Shown here piece after piece: positions 32,528 to 41,432 of a stretch of 54,674 nucleotides of DNA. The notes beneath the pieces were generated by a model. It was not told the origin of the DNA and made no database searches. It saw only the letters and a list, made by a program, of their open reading frames with translations. Source of the stretch: Acidimicrobiia bacterium (GTDB lineage Bacteria > Actinomycetota > Acidimicrobiia > IMCC26256 > PALSA-555). Made by a program: the position numbers and the translations under genes. Location of the stretch: contig SHVJ01000003.1 of NCBI GenBank assembly GCA_009694295.1, positions 1 through 54,674 of the forward strand, read 5' to 3'. The number at the start of each line of letters is the position of its first letter. The stretch's first letter is position 1.

Positions 32528-34990
32528 CTCCATCTGCTCGAACTCGTCGACGGTCATGAGGACGGTGCGGGCCTTCGAGCCCTCCGAGGGGCCCACGATG
32601 CCCCGCCGCTCCATCAGGTCCATGAGCCGCCCGGCCCGGGCGAAGCCCACCCGGAGCTTGCGTTGGAGCATCGAGGTGGAGCCCAGTCCCGACCGGACCA
32701 CGAGCTCCATCGCCTCGACCAATAGCGTGTCGTCGTCATCGTCGCCACCGCGGGAACCGGGCTGACCCGTGCCCGAGGACGACTCCTCGGCGATGCCCTC
32801 CACGTACTGGGTCTCGCCGGCCTGGCGCTTCCAGTGTGCGACCACCTGGCGCACGCAGTCCTCGTCGACCCATGCACCCTGCACACGCGTGGCCTTGCTC
32901 TCGCTCGCCGTGACCATCAGCAGGTCGCCGCGACCGATGAGCTTCTCGGCGCCGGCCTGATCGAGCACCACGCGCGAGTCGGCGATGCTCGTGACGCTGA
33001 ACGCGAGCCGGCTGGGCACGTTGGCCTTGATCACCCCGGTGATCACGTCGACCGACGGGCGCTGCGTGGCGATCACGAGGTGGATGCCCACGGCTCGTGC
33101 CATCTGCGCGATGCGACAGATGCTCGCTTCCACATCGCGCGCAGCCACCATCATGAGGTCGTTGAGCTCGTCGACCACGACCACGATGTACGGCAGGCGC
33201 TCGTAGCCCTTCCCGGAGATCCGGTCGGGCGCTTCGGGCGTGGGCAGGTCGCCTGCGTCGACCATCGAGTTGTAGCCCATGATGTCGCGCACACCGACCT
33301 CGGAGAGCACCTCGTAGCGCAGATCCATCTCTCGGACGGCCCACGCGAGCGCGTTGGCGGCGCGCTTCGGGTTCGTGACGACCGCCGTGAGGAGGTGGGG
33401 CAGGTCGTTGTACGCGCCGAGCTCCACTCGCTTGGGGTCGACGAGGATGAGCCGTACCTGGTCGGGCGTGTTGCGCATCAGCAGCGACGTGACGAGCGAG
33501 TTGATGCAGCTCGACTTGCCCGCGCCCGTGGCCCCGGCGATCAGCACGTGCGGGAGCGCGGCGAGGTCCAGCATCACTCCCTTGCCCGAGATGTCGCGGC
33601 CCAGCCCGACCTCGAGCGGCTTCGTGGCGGCTTTGGCCTCAGGCGACGCGAGGATGTCGCCGAGCGTCACGAGCTGGCGCTTCGTGTTCGGCACCTCCAC
33701 CCCGATCGCCGAACGCCCAGGGATCGGGGCGAGGATGCGCACGTCAGCCGATGCCATCGCGTACGCGAGGTCATGAGAGAGCGCGGTAACACGGTTCACC
33801 TTCACGCCGGGCGCGAGCTCGAGTTCAAAGCGCGTCACCGTCGGGCCCACGGTCGCGCCGATGAGCTTCGCGTCGACGCCGTGCTGGTGCAGCGCGGCTT
33901 GCAGGACCTTGCCGGCCTCGTCGACGAGCTTGCGGTCGGCCTGCGCGGCGTCGCCGCGCTTGAGCATCGAGACGGGCGGCAGCTTCCATGCGCCACGGCG
34001 ACCGCGCTTGCCGCCAATTTCGATCGCGAGCTGCCCATCGGGCTCCTCGGCGATCACCGGCGGAAGGTCGATCAGCGTGGGATCGTCCTCCGCGGCGGGC
34101 ACACCCAGCCCGTCGCGTTCCATGTCGTAGAGCTCGGCACTCGGCGCCTCGTACACCTCGGGCTCGGTGAGGTCGATCTCCGTGTACTCATCGAGCGCGC
34201 CGGGGTCGTCGAACACGCCGACCTCGTCGAAGCCTTCACCCAATTGCGCACCCAATTGCGTACCCGGCTCGGTGAGAGGAAGCTCGCTGAACTCGCGCGC
34301 GCGATGGCCGACCCAGCGCCCGCCGCGCCCGAGTGCCGCGACGACATCGCGCATCGGGACGCCCGGCGCGAGCAAGGCGCCGAGGACCGCGAGCCCGGCG
34401 AGCACGACGGCGGCGCCGACCGTTCCCGTCCCGGCCTTGAGCGGCCCCGCGATCGCGGCGCCGATATAACCACCCGCGTCGTGCAGACGCTTCAGCGGTG
34501 CGTCGATCGCCGGGCTGTCGCCCAACAGGTGGAGCGCGCCGACCGCTGCGAGCCCGAGCAACGCGATCCCGGTGCCGACCCTGACGGGTTGCGGCTCGGG
34601 CGGGGCGTCTTCGGCCTCGTCGTCGGAGAGCTCGGCGGCGCGGCGGGCGGCCGGGCCCACCCGAAAGAGGAGGATGGCGAACGCTACGCCGACCACGGGA
34701 ACGCCGAAGCGAGCCTTGCCGATCAGGGTGGCGAATCCGTCGGCCAAGCCCTTGCCCACTGGGCCGGCAAGGTCGGACGCCAGCCCGAGCGTCGTGAGAA
34801 TAGAGAGGACGAGAAGCCCGACGGCCAGGGCGTCGGCACCGTGCCCACCGAGTTCGCGTCGGGCCGCAGCACCAGCCCGGACCCGCAGCGTCGGCTCAGG
34901 CGCTGGCGCTACCCGACGGCGCGGCGCAGTCTTCTTGCCGCTTGATTTCTTCGCCGGGGCGCGCTTCTTCGGAGCAGTCCGCGTCGCCAT
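32510..34990 (-). CDS. ftsK: DNA translocase FtsK/SpoIIIE
   Basis: An 826-residue septal DNA pump. A basic Ala/Lys N-terminus precedes about four membrane segments (residues 50-230), then an acidic linker, and the motor with Walker A AGATGAGKSS, LILVDPKRVEL, VVVDELNDLMM and ATQRPSVDVITG. A winged-helix gamma domain (VEAMELVVRSGLGSTSMLQRKL spans it) recognises polar DNA motifs. ATG 34990 is chosen because the basic segment begins there; an in-frame extension would overlap the SDR gene end. Its stop codon lies inside the second copy of a 71-bp tandem repeat. Confidence 0.95.
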   Translation of the reverse strand: MATRTAPKKRAPAKKSSGKKTAPRRRVAPAPEPTLRVRAGAAARRELGGHGADALAVGLLVLSILTTLGLASDLAGPVGKGLADGFATLIGKARFGVPVVGVAFAILLFRVGPAARRAAELSDDEAEDAPPEPQPVRVGTGIALLGLAAVGALHLLGDSPAIDAPLKRLHDAGGYIGAAIAGPLKAGTGTVGAAVVLAGLAVLGALLAPGVPMRDVVAALGRGGRWVGHRAREFSELPLTEPGTQLGAQLGEGFDEVGVFDDPGALDEYTEIDLTEPEVYEAPSAELYDMERDGLGVPAAEDDPTLIDLPPVIAEEPDGQLAIEIGGKRGRRGAWKLPPVSMLKRGDAAQADRKLVDEAGKVLQAALHQHGVDAKLIGATVGPTVTRFELELAPGVKVNRVTALSHDLAYAMASADVRILAPIPGRSAIGVEVPNTKRQLVTLGDILASPEAKAATKPLEVGLGRDISGKGVMLDLAALPHVLIAGATGAGKSSCINSLVTSLLMRNTPDQVRLILVDPKRVELGAYNDLPHLLTAVVTNPKRAANALAWAVREMDLRYEVLSEVGVRDIMGYNSMVDAGDLPTPEAPDRISGKGYERLPYIVVVVDELNDLMMVAARDVEASICRIAQMARAVGIHLVIATQRPSVDVITGVIKANVPSRLAFSVTSIADSRVVLDQAGAEKLIGRGDLLMVTASESKATRVQGAWVDEDCVRQVVAHWKRQAGETQYVEGIAEESSSGTGQPGSRGGDDDDDTLLVEAMELVVRSGLGSTSMLQRKLRVGFARAGRLMDLMERRGIVGPSEGSKARTVLMTVDEFEQMEQRGAE

Positions 34991-35079
34991 GACAACGACC
35001 GTAACACCGCCCCCATGGGTCACAGCGGGATTCTCCAGCAACAGCAAGCGCCGGTCCCACAGCAAAGTGAGTGGGTCGC

Positions 35080-35868
35080 CTAGAGCGCGGGCGCGTATCC
35101 CCCATCGACGGGATAGACCTGGCCGGTGATCCATTCGGCGGCGTCGCTACAGAGCAGGACGGCGAGGGGCGCGGGGTCATCCACTTTTCCCAGCCGGCCC
35201 ACCGGATAACCCGACGCCATCTTCCGCTCCAGCTCGGGGTCGGCGTCGGCGGCCTCGGCCAGCGGGCCGTGTCGCATCGAGCCGAGCGAGATGCAGTTCA
35301 CGGTGACGCCGCTGCGCCCAACCTCGGTGGCGAGCCCGCGGGCAAACCCCATCGCAGCGGCTTTCGCCGCGCCGTAAACCACCTGGCGGCGTTCGCCCTT
35401 GCGCCCGGCGTCGGAGACGATCGTGAGGATGCGACCCCACTTCTGCTCGAGCATGTCGGGGAGGTAGGCGTGCGTCACGTGGAGCACACCCGTGAGGTTC
35501 ACGCGCATCACAGATTCCCAGTCGGCGGGATCGCTCTCGGCGAACGGCACGAGCGGCACGCCGCCGGCGCCGAACGCACGCACGCCCGTCCCCGCGTTGT
35601 TCACCAGGATGTCGAGCGGGCCCGTGGTCGCGACCATCTCGCGCACCGAGGTGGGATCACATACGTCGGCGATCACGGTGTGCGCCTTGCCGCCGTCGGC
35701 TTCGATCTCGGCAACCACGCTGTCGGCTCGACCCTGATCGACGTCGTTGATCCAGACCTCGGCGCCAGCGCGGGCCATGTGCATGCTGATCGCGCGCCCG
35801 ATCCCCGCACCCGAACCGGTGATCAGCGCCGTGCGCCCGCCAATGAAGTTCGACCAGTCCCTAATCAT
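35080..35868 (-). CDS. Short-chain dehydrogenase/reductase
   Basis: A 262-residue NAD(P)-dependent oxidoreductase of the classical SDR type: cofactor motif TGSGAGIGR, NNAG, and catalytic Ser with YGAAK (Tyr, Lys), ending in ITGQVYPVDGGYAP. An acidic residue after the second beta strand (NDVD) suggests NAD preference. The substrate is unknown. It lies between RNase J and ftsK, 89 bases upstream of ftsK. Confidence 0.88.
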   Translation of the reverse strand: MIRDWSNFIGGRTALITGSGAGIGRAISMHMARAGAEVWINDVDQGRADSVVAEIEADGGKAHTVIADVCDPTSVREMVATTGPLDILVNNAGTGVRAFGAGGVPLVPFAESDPADWESVMRVNLTGVLHVTHAYLPDMLEQKWGRILTIVSDAGRKGERRQVVYGAAKAAAMGFARGLATEVGRSGVTVNCISLGSMRHGPLAEAADADPELERKMASGYPVGRLGKVDDPAPLAVLLCSDAAEWITGQVYPVDGGYAPAL

Positions 35869-35967
35869 CTCTATTGCTCCGCTCCCACTCCGCTACTTCC
35901 GCCTCGCAAGCTCGCTCCATCCGCTGCGCTCGCTCCGCATCTCCCCTTGCTCCGCTCCTGCCGTTTC
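35869..35967. other. GGAGCG-rich spacer between RNase J and SDR genes
   Basis: A 99-base stretch built of short related words (GGAGCG, GCGAGC and their complements) capable of many small hairpins. The end nearest the SDR start supplies a GGAGC ribosome binding site. It may be a degenerate dispersed repeat; no gene is visible. Confidence 0.4.
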
Positions 35968-37632
35968 TCAGACCTCGAGGACCACCGGGATGATCGCAGG
36001 TCGGCGGCGGGTGCGCTGGCTGATGAGGCGGCCCAATGCGCGTCGGACCACTCGCCGCAAGGTGTCGAAGTCGGTGGCACCCTCGGCCGCGGCCGCTTCG
36101 AGCGCGGTGCGCACTGCGGCGCGCGCGTCCTCGAGCAGCTCCTCGGCCTCGGCTTCGTAGACCCAGCCCCGCGTGACGATCTCGGGCCCGGTGACGATCT
36201 CGCCGCTGGCAGCTTCGACAGTGACGATCACCACGACGAAGCCTTCCTCGGCCAGCGTGCGCCGGTCGCGAAGCACGCCTTGCCCCACGTCGCCGCCGAT
36301 CCCGTCGACGTACTGGTAGCCGGCGGGCACCGCACGCCGCTCCACATCGGCGCCGGCATCGTCGAGCGTGACGGCGTCGCCGTCCTCGCACACGAGGATG
36401 CGATCCGACGGCACGCCCACCTGCTCGGCGAGCCGCGCGTGATGGACCATATGCCGGTACTCGCCGTGCACCGGCACGAACCATTCCGGTCGCACCAGGT
36501 CGAGCATGAACTTGAGCTCTTCGCTGTTCGCGTGGCCCGACACGTGCACGTGCGCACCGTGGCCGTACACCACATCGGCGCCGGCTCGGTGGAGCGAGTC
36601 GATCACCCGATCGACGTTCGCTTCGTTGCCGGGGATCGCGTGCGCCGAGATCACGACCACATCGTCGGCGCTGATCTTGACGTGCTTGTGCTCGTGTGCC
36701 GCCATCAACGACAGCGCGCTCATGGGCTCACCCTGGGAGCCTGTGCAGATCACGCACAGCTCACCGGGTGAGAAACGCGGCGCGTCTTCGATGTCGACCA
36801 CCTTGTCGGCCGGGATGTCGAAGAGGCCCATCTCGCGCGCCAGCGTGGTGTTGTGCACCATCGATCGACCTAGGAACGCAACATGGCGACCGGCGGCAAC
36901 CGCTTCGCGCGCCACCTGCTGCACGCGGTGCAAGTGCGACGCGAACGACGTGACGATGAAGCGACGATCGGGATGGTCGCGGAACAAGTCGCGCAGCACC
37001 GGGCCGACGGACGTCTCGGACTCCGTGAACCCCGGCTCCTCGGCGTTCGTGGAGTCGGACATCAGCAAGCGGACGCCTTCGCTCCCGATCTGCCCGAGCC
37101 GCGGCAGGTCGGTGGTGCGTCCGTCGACGGGCGTGAGGTCGAGCTTGAAGTCGCCCGTGTGCAGGATCGTGCCGACGGGCGTGTGATACGCAACCGCGAA
37201 CGCGTGCGGCACAGAGTGCGTGACCGGCACGAACTCCGCCTCGAGCGGACCGATCGTGACGACATCGCCGTCTTTCACCGGAATCAACTCGGTCTGACCG
37301 AGGACCCCGGCTTCTTCGATGCGCTTGCGGGCAAACCCGAGCGACAACGCCGACCCGTAGATCGGTGCAGACACATCAGCGAGGAGGTAGCCCAACGCCC
37401 CGACGTGGTCCTCGTGCCCGTGCGTGAGCACGATGCCGTCGACGCGATCCGCGTTGGCACGCAGATACGTGAAGTCGGGAAGGACCAGATCAACACCGGG
37501 CATGTCGGCTGTCGGGAACATCAGCCCGCAATCGACGACGACGATGCGGCCTTCGACCTCTAGGCAGAAGCAGTTCCGCCCGATCTCTCCGAGCCCGCCC
37601 AGGAAGACAATCCGGACGGCTTTGCTCACCAC
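35968..37632 (-). CDS. rnj: Ribonuclease J
   Basis: A 554-residue metallo-beta-lactamase/beta-CASP nuclease with 5'-3' exonuclease and endonuclease activity in rRNA maturation and mRNA decay. Motif 2 LTHGHEDHVGAL, further metal ligands in TGDFKLDLTPV and SGHANSEELKFMLDLV, and the C-terminal domain are present at the usual length. GTG start at 37632 (GTG GTG AGC). It is followed by the SDR gene; dapB is nearby, a link common in actinobacteria. Confidence 0.95.
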   Translation of the reverse strand: MVSKAVRIVFLGGLGEIGRNCFCLEVEGRIVVVDCGLMFPTADMPGVDLVLPDFTYLRANADRVDGIVLTHGHEDHVGALGYLLADVSAPIYGSALSLGFARKRIEEAGVLGQTELIPVKDGDVVTIGPLEAEFVPVTHSVPHAFAVAYHTPVGTILHTGDFKLDLTPVDGRTTDLPRLGQIGSEGVRLLMSDSTNAEEPGFTESETSVGPVLRDLFRDHPDRRFIVTSFASHLHRVQQVAREAVAAGRHVAFLGRSMVHNTTLAREMGLFDIPADKVVDIEDAPRFSPGELCVICTGSQGEPMSALSLMAAHEHKHVKISADDVVVISAHAIPGNEANVDRVIDSLHRAGADVVYGHGAHVHVSGHANSEELKFMLDLVRPEWFVPVHGEYRHMVHHARLAEQVGVPSDRILVCEDGDAVTLDDAGADVERRAVPAGYQYVDGIGGDVGQGVLRDRRTLAEEGFVVVIVTVEAASGEIVTGPEIVTRGWVYEAEAEELLEDARAAVRTALEAAAAEGATDFDTLRRVVRRALGRLISQRTRRRPAIIPVVLEV

Positions 37633-37808
37633 AGCGAGGCTAGTGGCCCCTGTTCCGCGTGAGCGCGCGTGTGGTCTCTGAAGAGTGGCCAGATTTCGAC
37701 CGGCTCACGTGGTGCAGATCGGGGTCGGGTGGCTCTACTAGGTAGTCACCATCGCCGCGAAATGGTGAGACCCCTCGGAAGAATTTGGCGCCCGGGCTGA
37801 AGGCCTTG
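37633..37808. other. Spacer between RNase J and the diiron protein gene
   Basis: A 176-base intergenic region. On the minus strand, after the diiron protein stop, a hairpin with arms ATGGTGAC and GTCACCAT-like (imperfect, about 37743-37769) may serve as a terminator. No gene is supported. Confidence 0.35.
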
Positions 37809-38960
37809 CTATGCCGAGACTTCTTCTCGGTCCTTGGCGACCTCGTCGAGGGCTGTGTACTCCTCGCCGGTGTCGACCCAGTCCTCGAACTGGATGACGC
37901 CGAGATCGGTGAACCGGTCGCGGAGCCAGCCGTCGCCTGCGTCGAGCAAGCCGAGCTTCTTGCAGTTCGGGACGATCTTCGAGAAGAGCATCGACTGGAA
38001 GACGGGCCGGTCGGGCGACCGAAGGACCACCTTGACCGCTTCCTTCACGTCGACACCCATGCGCTCCCACACCTCCTGCTGGAGGAACCGGTCGCGCATG
38101 CGCACCGCGGCTTCGAACGCAAACTCCTGGCGCTCGCGGATCTCCGCCGCGCTGAGCTCCGCGTAGTACTCCTGGAGGGACAGCACGCCGAACGCAACAT
38201 GGCGGGCTTCGTCGGCCATCACGTAGCGGAGCAGCTTCTTCAAGAGCGGCTCGGTGCTCATCTGTTGCATGAAGCCGAACGCCGCGAGCGCGAGCCCCTC
38301 GACCATCACTTGCATGCCGAGGTAGGTCATGTCCCACCGGCTGTCAGCGATGATGTCGTCGAGCAGCATCTTGAGGTGCGCGTTGATCGGGTAGTGACCC
38401 GACAGCTTCGTGTCGAGATAGCGCGAGAACACCTCGACGTGACGGGCCTCGTCCATCACCTGCGTCGACGCGTAGTACTTGGCGTCGATCCACGGCACGG
38501 TCTCCACGATCTGCGCCGTGCAGATCAACGCGCCCTGCTCGCCGTGCATGAACTGCGAGAGCGTCCAGTTCTGCGACTGCACGCCGAACTCGATCCACTC
38601 CTTCTCGCCCCACTTCTCGAAGGGCGTGTCGGTCATGTCCATCGAGCCGTAGAGCATGTCGTTCTGCGCTTGGTTCGCCGCGACCACCGCTTCCTGGTCG
38701 ACCTCGAGCTCCCACGGAAGATCCGTGCTGCCGTTCCACTGCGACGTCTTGGCCTTCTCGTAGAGCTTGTGCAGCGCGGCGCGGGTCTGCTCGTAGTCCC
38801 ACGTGAAGATCGCGTCGCCCTCGGCGCGCACCGCGTGCGCGACCTCGTCGACCTCGGTGTTCGTGATCGCGAGGATGGCGTCGACGTCGTTCACGTCGGC
38901 GCGCCCGATCAGATCGTGGGTGGTGAGGTCTTGATTGGACAGGCTCTGGTCGATGGCCAT
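37809..38960 (-). CDS. Ferritin-like diiron protein (R2-like fold)
   Basis: A 383-residue helical protein with two ExxH motifs, MDEARHVEVF and ADEARHVAFG, each preceded by a helix carrying a Glu (CTAQIVETVP and MVEGLALAAF). This gives the two-Glu/two-ExxH set of R2-like diiron enzymes and oxygenases. The ATG at 38960 follows AGAGGTAG, which overlaps the stop of the upstream tetR-type gene, so the two are co-transcribed. The reaction is unknown; hydroxylase or oxygenase chemistry on a lipid-like substrate is possible. No reductase is adjacent. Confidence 0.8.
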   Translation of the reverse strand: MAIDQSLSNQDLTTHDLIGRADVNDVDAILAITNTEVDEVAHAVRAEGDAIFTWDYEQTRAALHKLYEKAKTSQWNGSTDLPWELEVDQEAVVAANQAQNDMLYGSMDMTDTPFEKWGEKEWIEFGVQSQNWTLSQFMHGEQGALICTAQIVETVPWIDAKYYASTQVMDEARHVEVFSRYLDTKLSGHYPINAHLKMLLDDIIADSRWDMTYLGMQVMVEGLALAAFGFMQQMSTEPLLKKLLRYVMADEARHVAFGVLSLQEYYAELSAAEIRERQEFAFEAAVRMRDRFLQQEVWERMGVDVKEAVKVVLRSPDRPVFQSMLFSKIVPNCKKLGLLDAGDGWLRDRFTDLGVIQFEDWVDTGEEYTALDEVAKDREEVSA

Positions 38961-38964
38961 GGCG

Positions 38965-39621
38965 CTACCTCTTTGATGGGAGAGAGATGACGGGGTCTCG
39001 GAGGATGGAATCGATGGCGGGGACAACGAAGTCGCGCAGGTAGGCGCGCAGGCGATCGGGGTCGGTAAGTGGCACGGGGCCACTCGGGCACAACCAGAGC
39101 GTGAGACTCACTCGGGCGACCCACTCGGCCGCGCGCTCGGCCTGACCGGGTACGAAGCGCTCGAGGCTCGACGCAATGGCCGCAGCCGCACGAGCGAGGA
39201 AGCGATCACCGCCGCCGAACGTGAGATGTGGGAGGAGCAACTCGGGCTCGAAGTCGGCAACGAAGCGCAGCGCCGGGTGCTGGCCGAGCTCTTGACCCGC
39301 GGTGTGAACGATCGCAACGAGCGCGTCTTCGAGGGTGTCGGTGCTCTCGGCTGCGTCGTGGACGCGCTCTGCGATACGGGCTGCCTCCAGCTCCACCGCC
39401 GCGGCGACGATCTCGGCCCGTCCGCCGAAGTAGCGGTAGAGCGATGCCCGGGAGCAGCCGGCCTCACGGGCAACGTCGTCGATCGTGGTCTTGCCCAAAC
39501 CATGGCGGGCGATGCACACGAGCGTGGCCGCGACTGCTCGCTCCCGAATTCCAGAAGTCTGGATACCCGGAGTCTGAAGACCGGGGGCGATCGGTGCGAT
39601 GGGATCTGCGAGTGCTGTCAC
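38965..39621 (-). CDS. TetR-family transcriptional regulator
   Basis: A 218-residue repressor with an N-terminal helix-turn-helix (GLGKTTIDDVAREAGCSRAS then LYRYFGG) and a helical ligand domain. A short repeated segment precedes the helix-turn-helix (LQTPGIQTSGI). GTG 39621 is chosen; a much longer in-frame stretch upstream is antisense to the divergent genes and is rejected. A perfect inverted repeat two bases upstream of the start is the likely operator, and the diiron protein gene follows four bases after. Confidence 0.85.
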   Translation of the reverse strand: MTALADPIAPIAPGLQTPGIQTSGIRERAVAATLVCIARHGLGKTTIDDVAREAGCSRASLYRYFGGRAEIVAAAVELEAARIAERVHDAAESTDTLEDALVAIVHTAGQELGQHPALRFVADFEPELLLPHLTFGGGDRFLARAAAAIASSLERFVPGQAERAAEWVARVSLTLWLCPSGPVPLTDPDRLRAYLRDFVVPAIDSILRDPVISLPSKR

Positions 39622-39623
39622 CA

Positions 39624-39654
39624 GGTGAGACAGTACGACCGAAATCGTCTCACC
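39624..39654. promoter_or_regulatory. Putative TetR operator
   Basis: GGTGAGAC (39624-39631) and GTCTCACC (39647-39654) are perfect inverted arms separated by 15 bases, immediately upstream of the tetR-type start and within the 126-base divergent promoter region shared with the GlxA-type gene. CCGAAATCGT also repeats at about 39638 and 39688. Confidence 0.65.
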
Positions 39655-39747
39655 GTCAATGTGTTCCGCCAGGAACTGACGGGATTGGCCGAAATCGTGG
39701 GACCTCTGGCATTGCGGCCAACAGCGCCAACCCTCATGCTGGGGCCC

Positions 39748-40698
39748 ATGCGAACGGTCGTTGTCCTGGCCTACCCCGGCGTGCAGTCGGTCGATGTGAG
39801 CGGCCCCGTCGAGGTGTTCGCCGCCACGGGTGAGTACGAGGTCGAGATCGTGGCGCCGACGGCCGGACCCGTGCGAGCCCAAAGTGGCCTCACACTGTGG
39901 ACCGATCGGGCCCTCGACGAGGTGACCGGGCCGATCGACACCTTTGTCGTCGCCGGCGGAGTCGGGACGGCCGAGGTGGTGCGTGACGTCGGCGTCATCA
40001 TCGCCGTGCGCAACCTCGCACCGCAGACCCGCCGGATGTCGTCGGTGTGCACCGGCGCCTTCGTGCTCGCCGAAGCCGGTCTCCTCGACGGGCGGCGCGC
40101 CACCACGCATTGGGGTTCGTGCGATCTGCTCGCGAGTAGGTACCCCGCGGTGCAGGTGGACCCCGATCCGATCTTCGTGCGCGACGGCGAGACGTGGACG
40201 TCCGCGGGCGTGACGGCCGGCATCGACATGGCGCTCGCGATGGTCGAGGACGACCTCGGGCGCGACGCCGCACTCGCGGTTGCTCGGCGCTTCGTGGTGT
40301 TCCTCAAGCGGCCAGGAGGCCAGTCGCAGTTCAGCGCACAGCTCGCCGGCCAGTTCGCCGAGCAGCCACCATTGCGCGACCTCCAGGGTTGGGTGGCGGA
40401 ACATCTTGGCGACGACCTCACCGTCGAGCAGCTCGCCGCACAGGTAGCAATGAGCCCGCGCAACTTCTCGCGCTCGTTCCGGCGCGAGGTTGGCGTCACG
40501 CCCGCGCGCTTCGTGGAGCGCGTGCGGGTGGAAGCAGCCCGGCGTCGACTCGAAGACTCGACTGCATCCGTCGACGAGATCGCCAACGGGTGCGGCTTCG
40601 GCACGGCCGAGACCATGCGCCGCACCTTCTTGCGCGTCCTGCGCGTGACCCCCAGCGACTACCGCAACCGATTCCGATCCGAGCGCGCGAGCGCATGA
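39748..40698 (+). CDS. GlxA-family transcriptional regulator (DJ-1/PfpI plus AraC)
   Basis: A 316-residue regulator. The DJ-1/PfpI-like domain has SVCTGAFVLAEAGLLDGRRA with the Cys elbow, followed by TTHWG; the AraC domain has LTVEQLAAQVAMSPRNFSRS and SVDEIANGCGFGTAETMRR. ATG 39748 (MRTVVVLAYPG) is preferred over 39736. It is divergent from the tetR-type gene and 19 bases upstream of a stand-alone DJ-1/PfpI protein gene that it may control, a regulator/enzyme pairing within one fold family. Confidence 0.87.
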   Translation: MRTVVVLAYPGVQSVDVSGPVEVFAATGEYEVEIVAPTAGPVRAQSGLTLWTDRALDEVTGPIDTFVVAGGVGTAEVVRDVGVIIAVRNLAPQTRRMSSVCTGAFVLAEAGLLDGRRATTHWGSCDLLASRYPAVQVDPDPIFVRDGETWTSAGVTAGIDMALAMVEDDLGRDAALAVARRFVVFLKRPGGQSQFSAQLAGQFAEQPPLRDLQGWVAEHLGDDLTVEQLAAQVAMSPRNFSRSFRREVGVTPARFVERVRVEAARRRLEDSTASVDEIANGCGFGTAETMRRTFLRVLRVTPSDYRNRFRSERASA

Positions 40699-40717
40699 GA
40701 AAGAAGGAGCGTGCGTG

Positions 40718-41302
40718 ATGCCGTTCACGACAGGGATGCTGCTGTTCAACGACTTCGAGGAGCTCGACTTCGTAGGCCCGTGGGAGGTGTTCACCACAGC
40801 CAAGAAGGAAGGCGACCAGGTCGTGAGCATCGCAGCCGAGCCCGGACCCGTCCGCGGCTTCAACGGGTTGTCGATGATCGCCGAGCACGGGTTCGCCAAC
40901 GCACCGAAGGTCGACGTGCTGGTGATACCGGGCGGCTGGGGCACCCGGGCACTCGCCGACGACGCCACGCATCTCGAATGGATCAAGACTGTGGCCGCGG
41001 GCTGCACCTGGGTCACGAGCGTGTGCACCGGCGCCATCCTGCTGAACAGCGCCGGTCTGCTGAGCGGACGCAAGGCCACCACGCACTGGGCCTATGTCGA
41101 CACACTTCGCGAGACGCCCGACGTCACCGTGCTCGACGATGTCCGCTACGTGCAGGACGGCAACGTCGTCACCGCGGCCGGCGTCTCCGCCGGCATCGAC
41201 ATGTCGCTCTGGCTCGTCGGTCAGATGTACGACGAGCAGCACGCGCGCGATGTGCAGCGCGTCATCGAATACGACCCCGCCCCACCGTACGCGCTGGTCT
41301 GA
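40718..41302 (+). CDS. DJ-1/PfpI protein, isonitrile hydratase-like
   Basis: A 194-residue DJ-1-superfamily protein with VIPGGWGT and the nucleophile Cys in SVCTGAILLNSAGLLSGRKA followed by TTHWA, as in isonitrile (isocyanide) hydratases. AAGGAG at 40704-40709 sits eight bases before ATG 40718; a GTG three bases earlier is an alternative. Cotranscribed with the preceding GlxA-type regulator. The substrate is not proven. Confidence 0.82.
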   Translation: MPFTTGMLLFNDFEELDFVGPWEVFTTAKKEGDQVVSIAAEPGPVRGFNGLSMIAEHGFANAPKVDVLVIPGGWGTRALADDATHLEWIKTVAAGCTWVTSVCTGAILLNSAGLLSGRKATTHWAYVDTLRETPDVTVLDDVRYVQDGNVVTAAGVSAGIDMSLWLVGQMYDEQHARDVQRVIEYDPAPPYALV

Positions 41303-41307
41303 GTCCG

Positions 41308-41347
41308 AACGCGAAGGCCATAAACGCGAAGGCCATAAACGCGAAGG
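41308..41347 (+). repeat. 15-bp tandem repeat after the DJ-1 gene
   Basis: AACGCGAAGGCCATA is present as two full copies and a third partial one, starting just past the stop codon of the DJ-1/PfpI gene and running into the terminator. Confidence 0.8.
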
Positions 41348-41373
41348 GAGGGCGGCCCGAAAGCCGCCCTCCC
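41346..41373 (+). terminator. Strong hairpin terminator after the DJ-1 gene
   Basis: Perfect 11-bp stem (GGGAGGGCGGC) with loop CCGAAA. Confidence 0.8.
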
Positions 41374-41383
41374 AACCCGTTCT

Positions 41384-41422
41384 TGCGTCACTTCCCCGCG
41401 ATTATTCACGGGAAATGACGCA
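41384..41422 (-). terminator. Second hairpin, facing the minus-strand gene
   Basis: Arms beginning TGCGTCA and ending TGACGCA, 12 of 13 pairs, enclosing an AT-rich loop; it lies 11 bases beyond the stop of the uncharacterised gene at 41433-41870. Confidence 0.6.
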
Positions 41423-41432
41423 TGTTCGACTC

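Noticed and set aside
38965..41082. 705-residue minus-strand open frame covering tetR and antisense to the GlxA and DJ-1 genes
   Set aside because: Only its last 218 residues match a real family (TetR); the rest is antisense to two well-supported plus-strand genes.
41308..41347. Extension of the DJ-1 protein through the 15-bp repeats
   Set aside because: The stop codon at 41300-41302 precedes the repeats, and a strong terminator follows.
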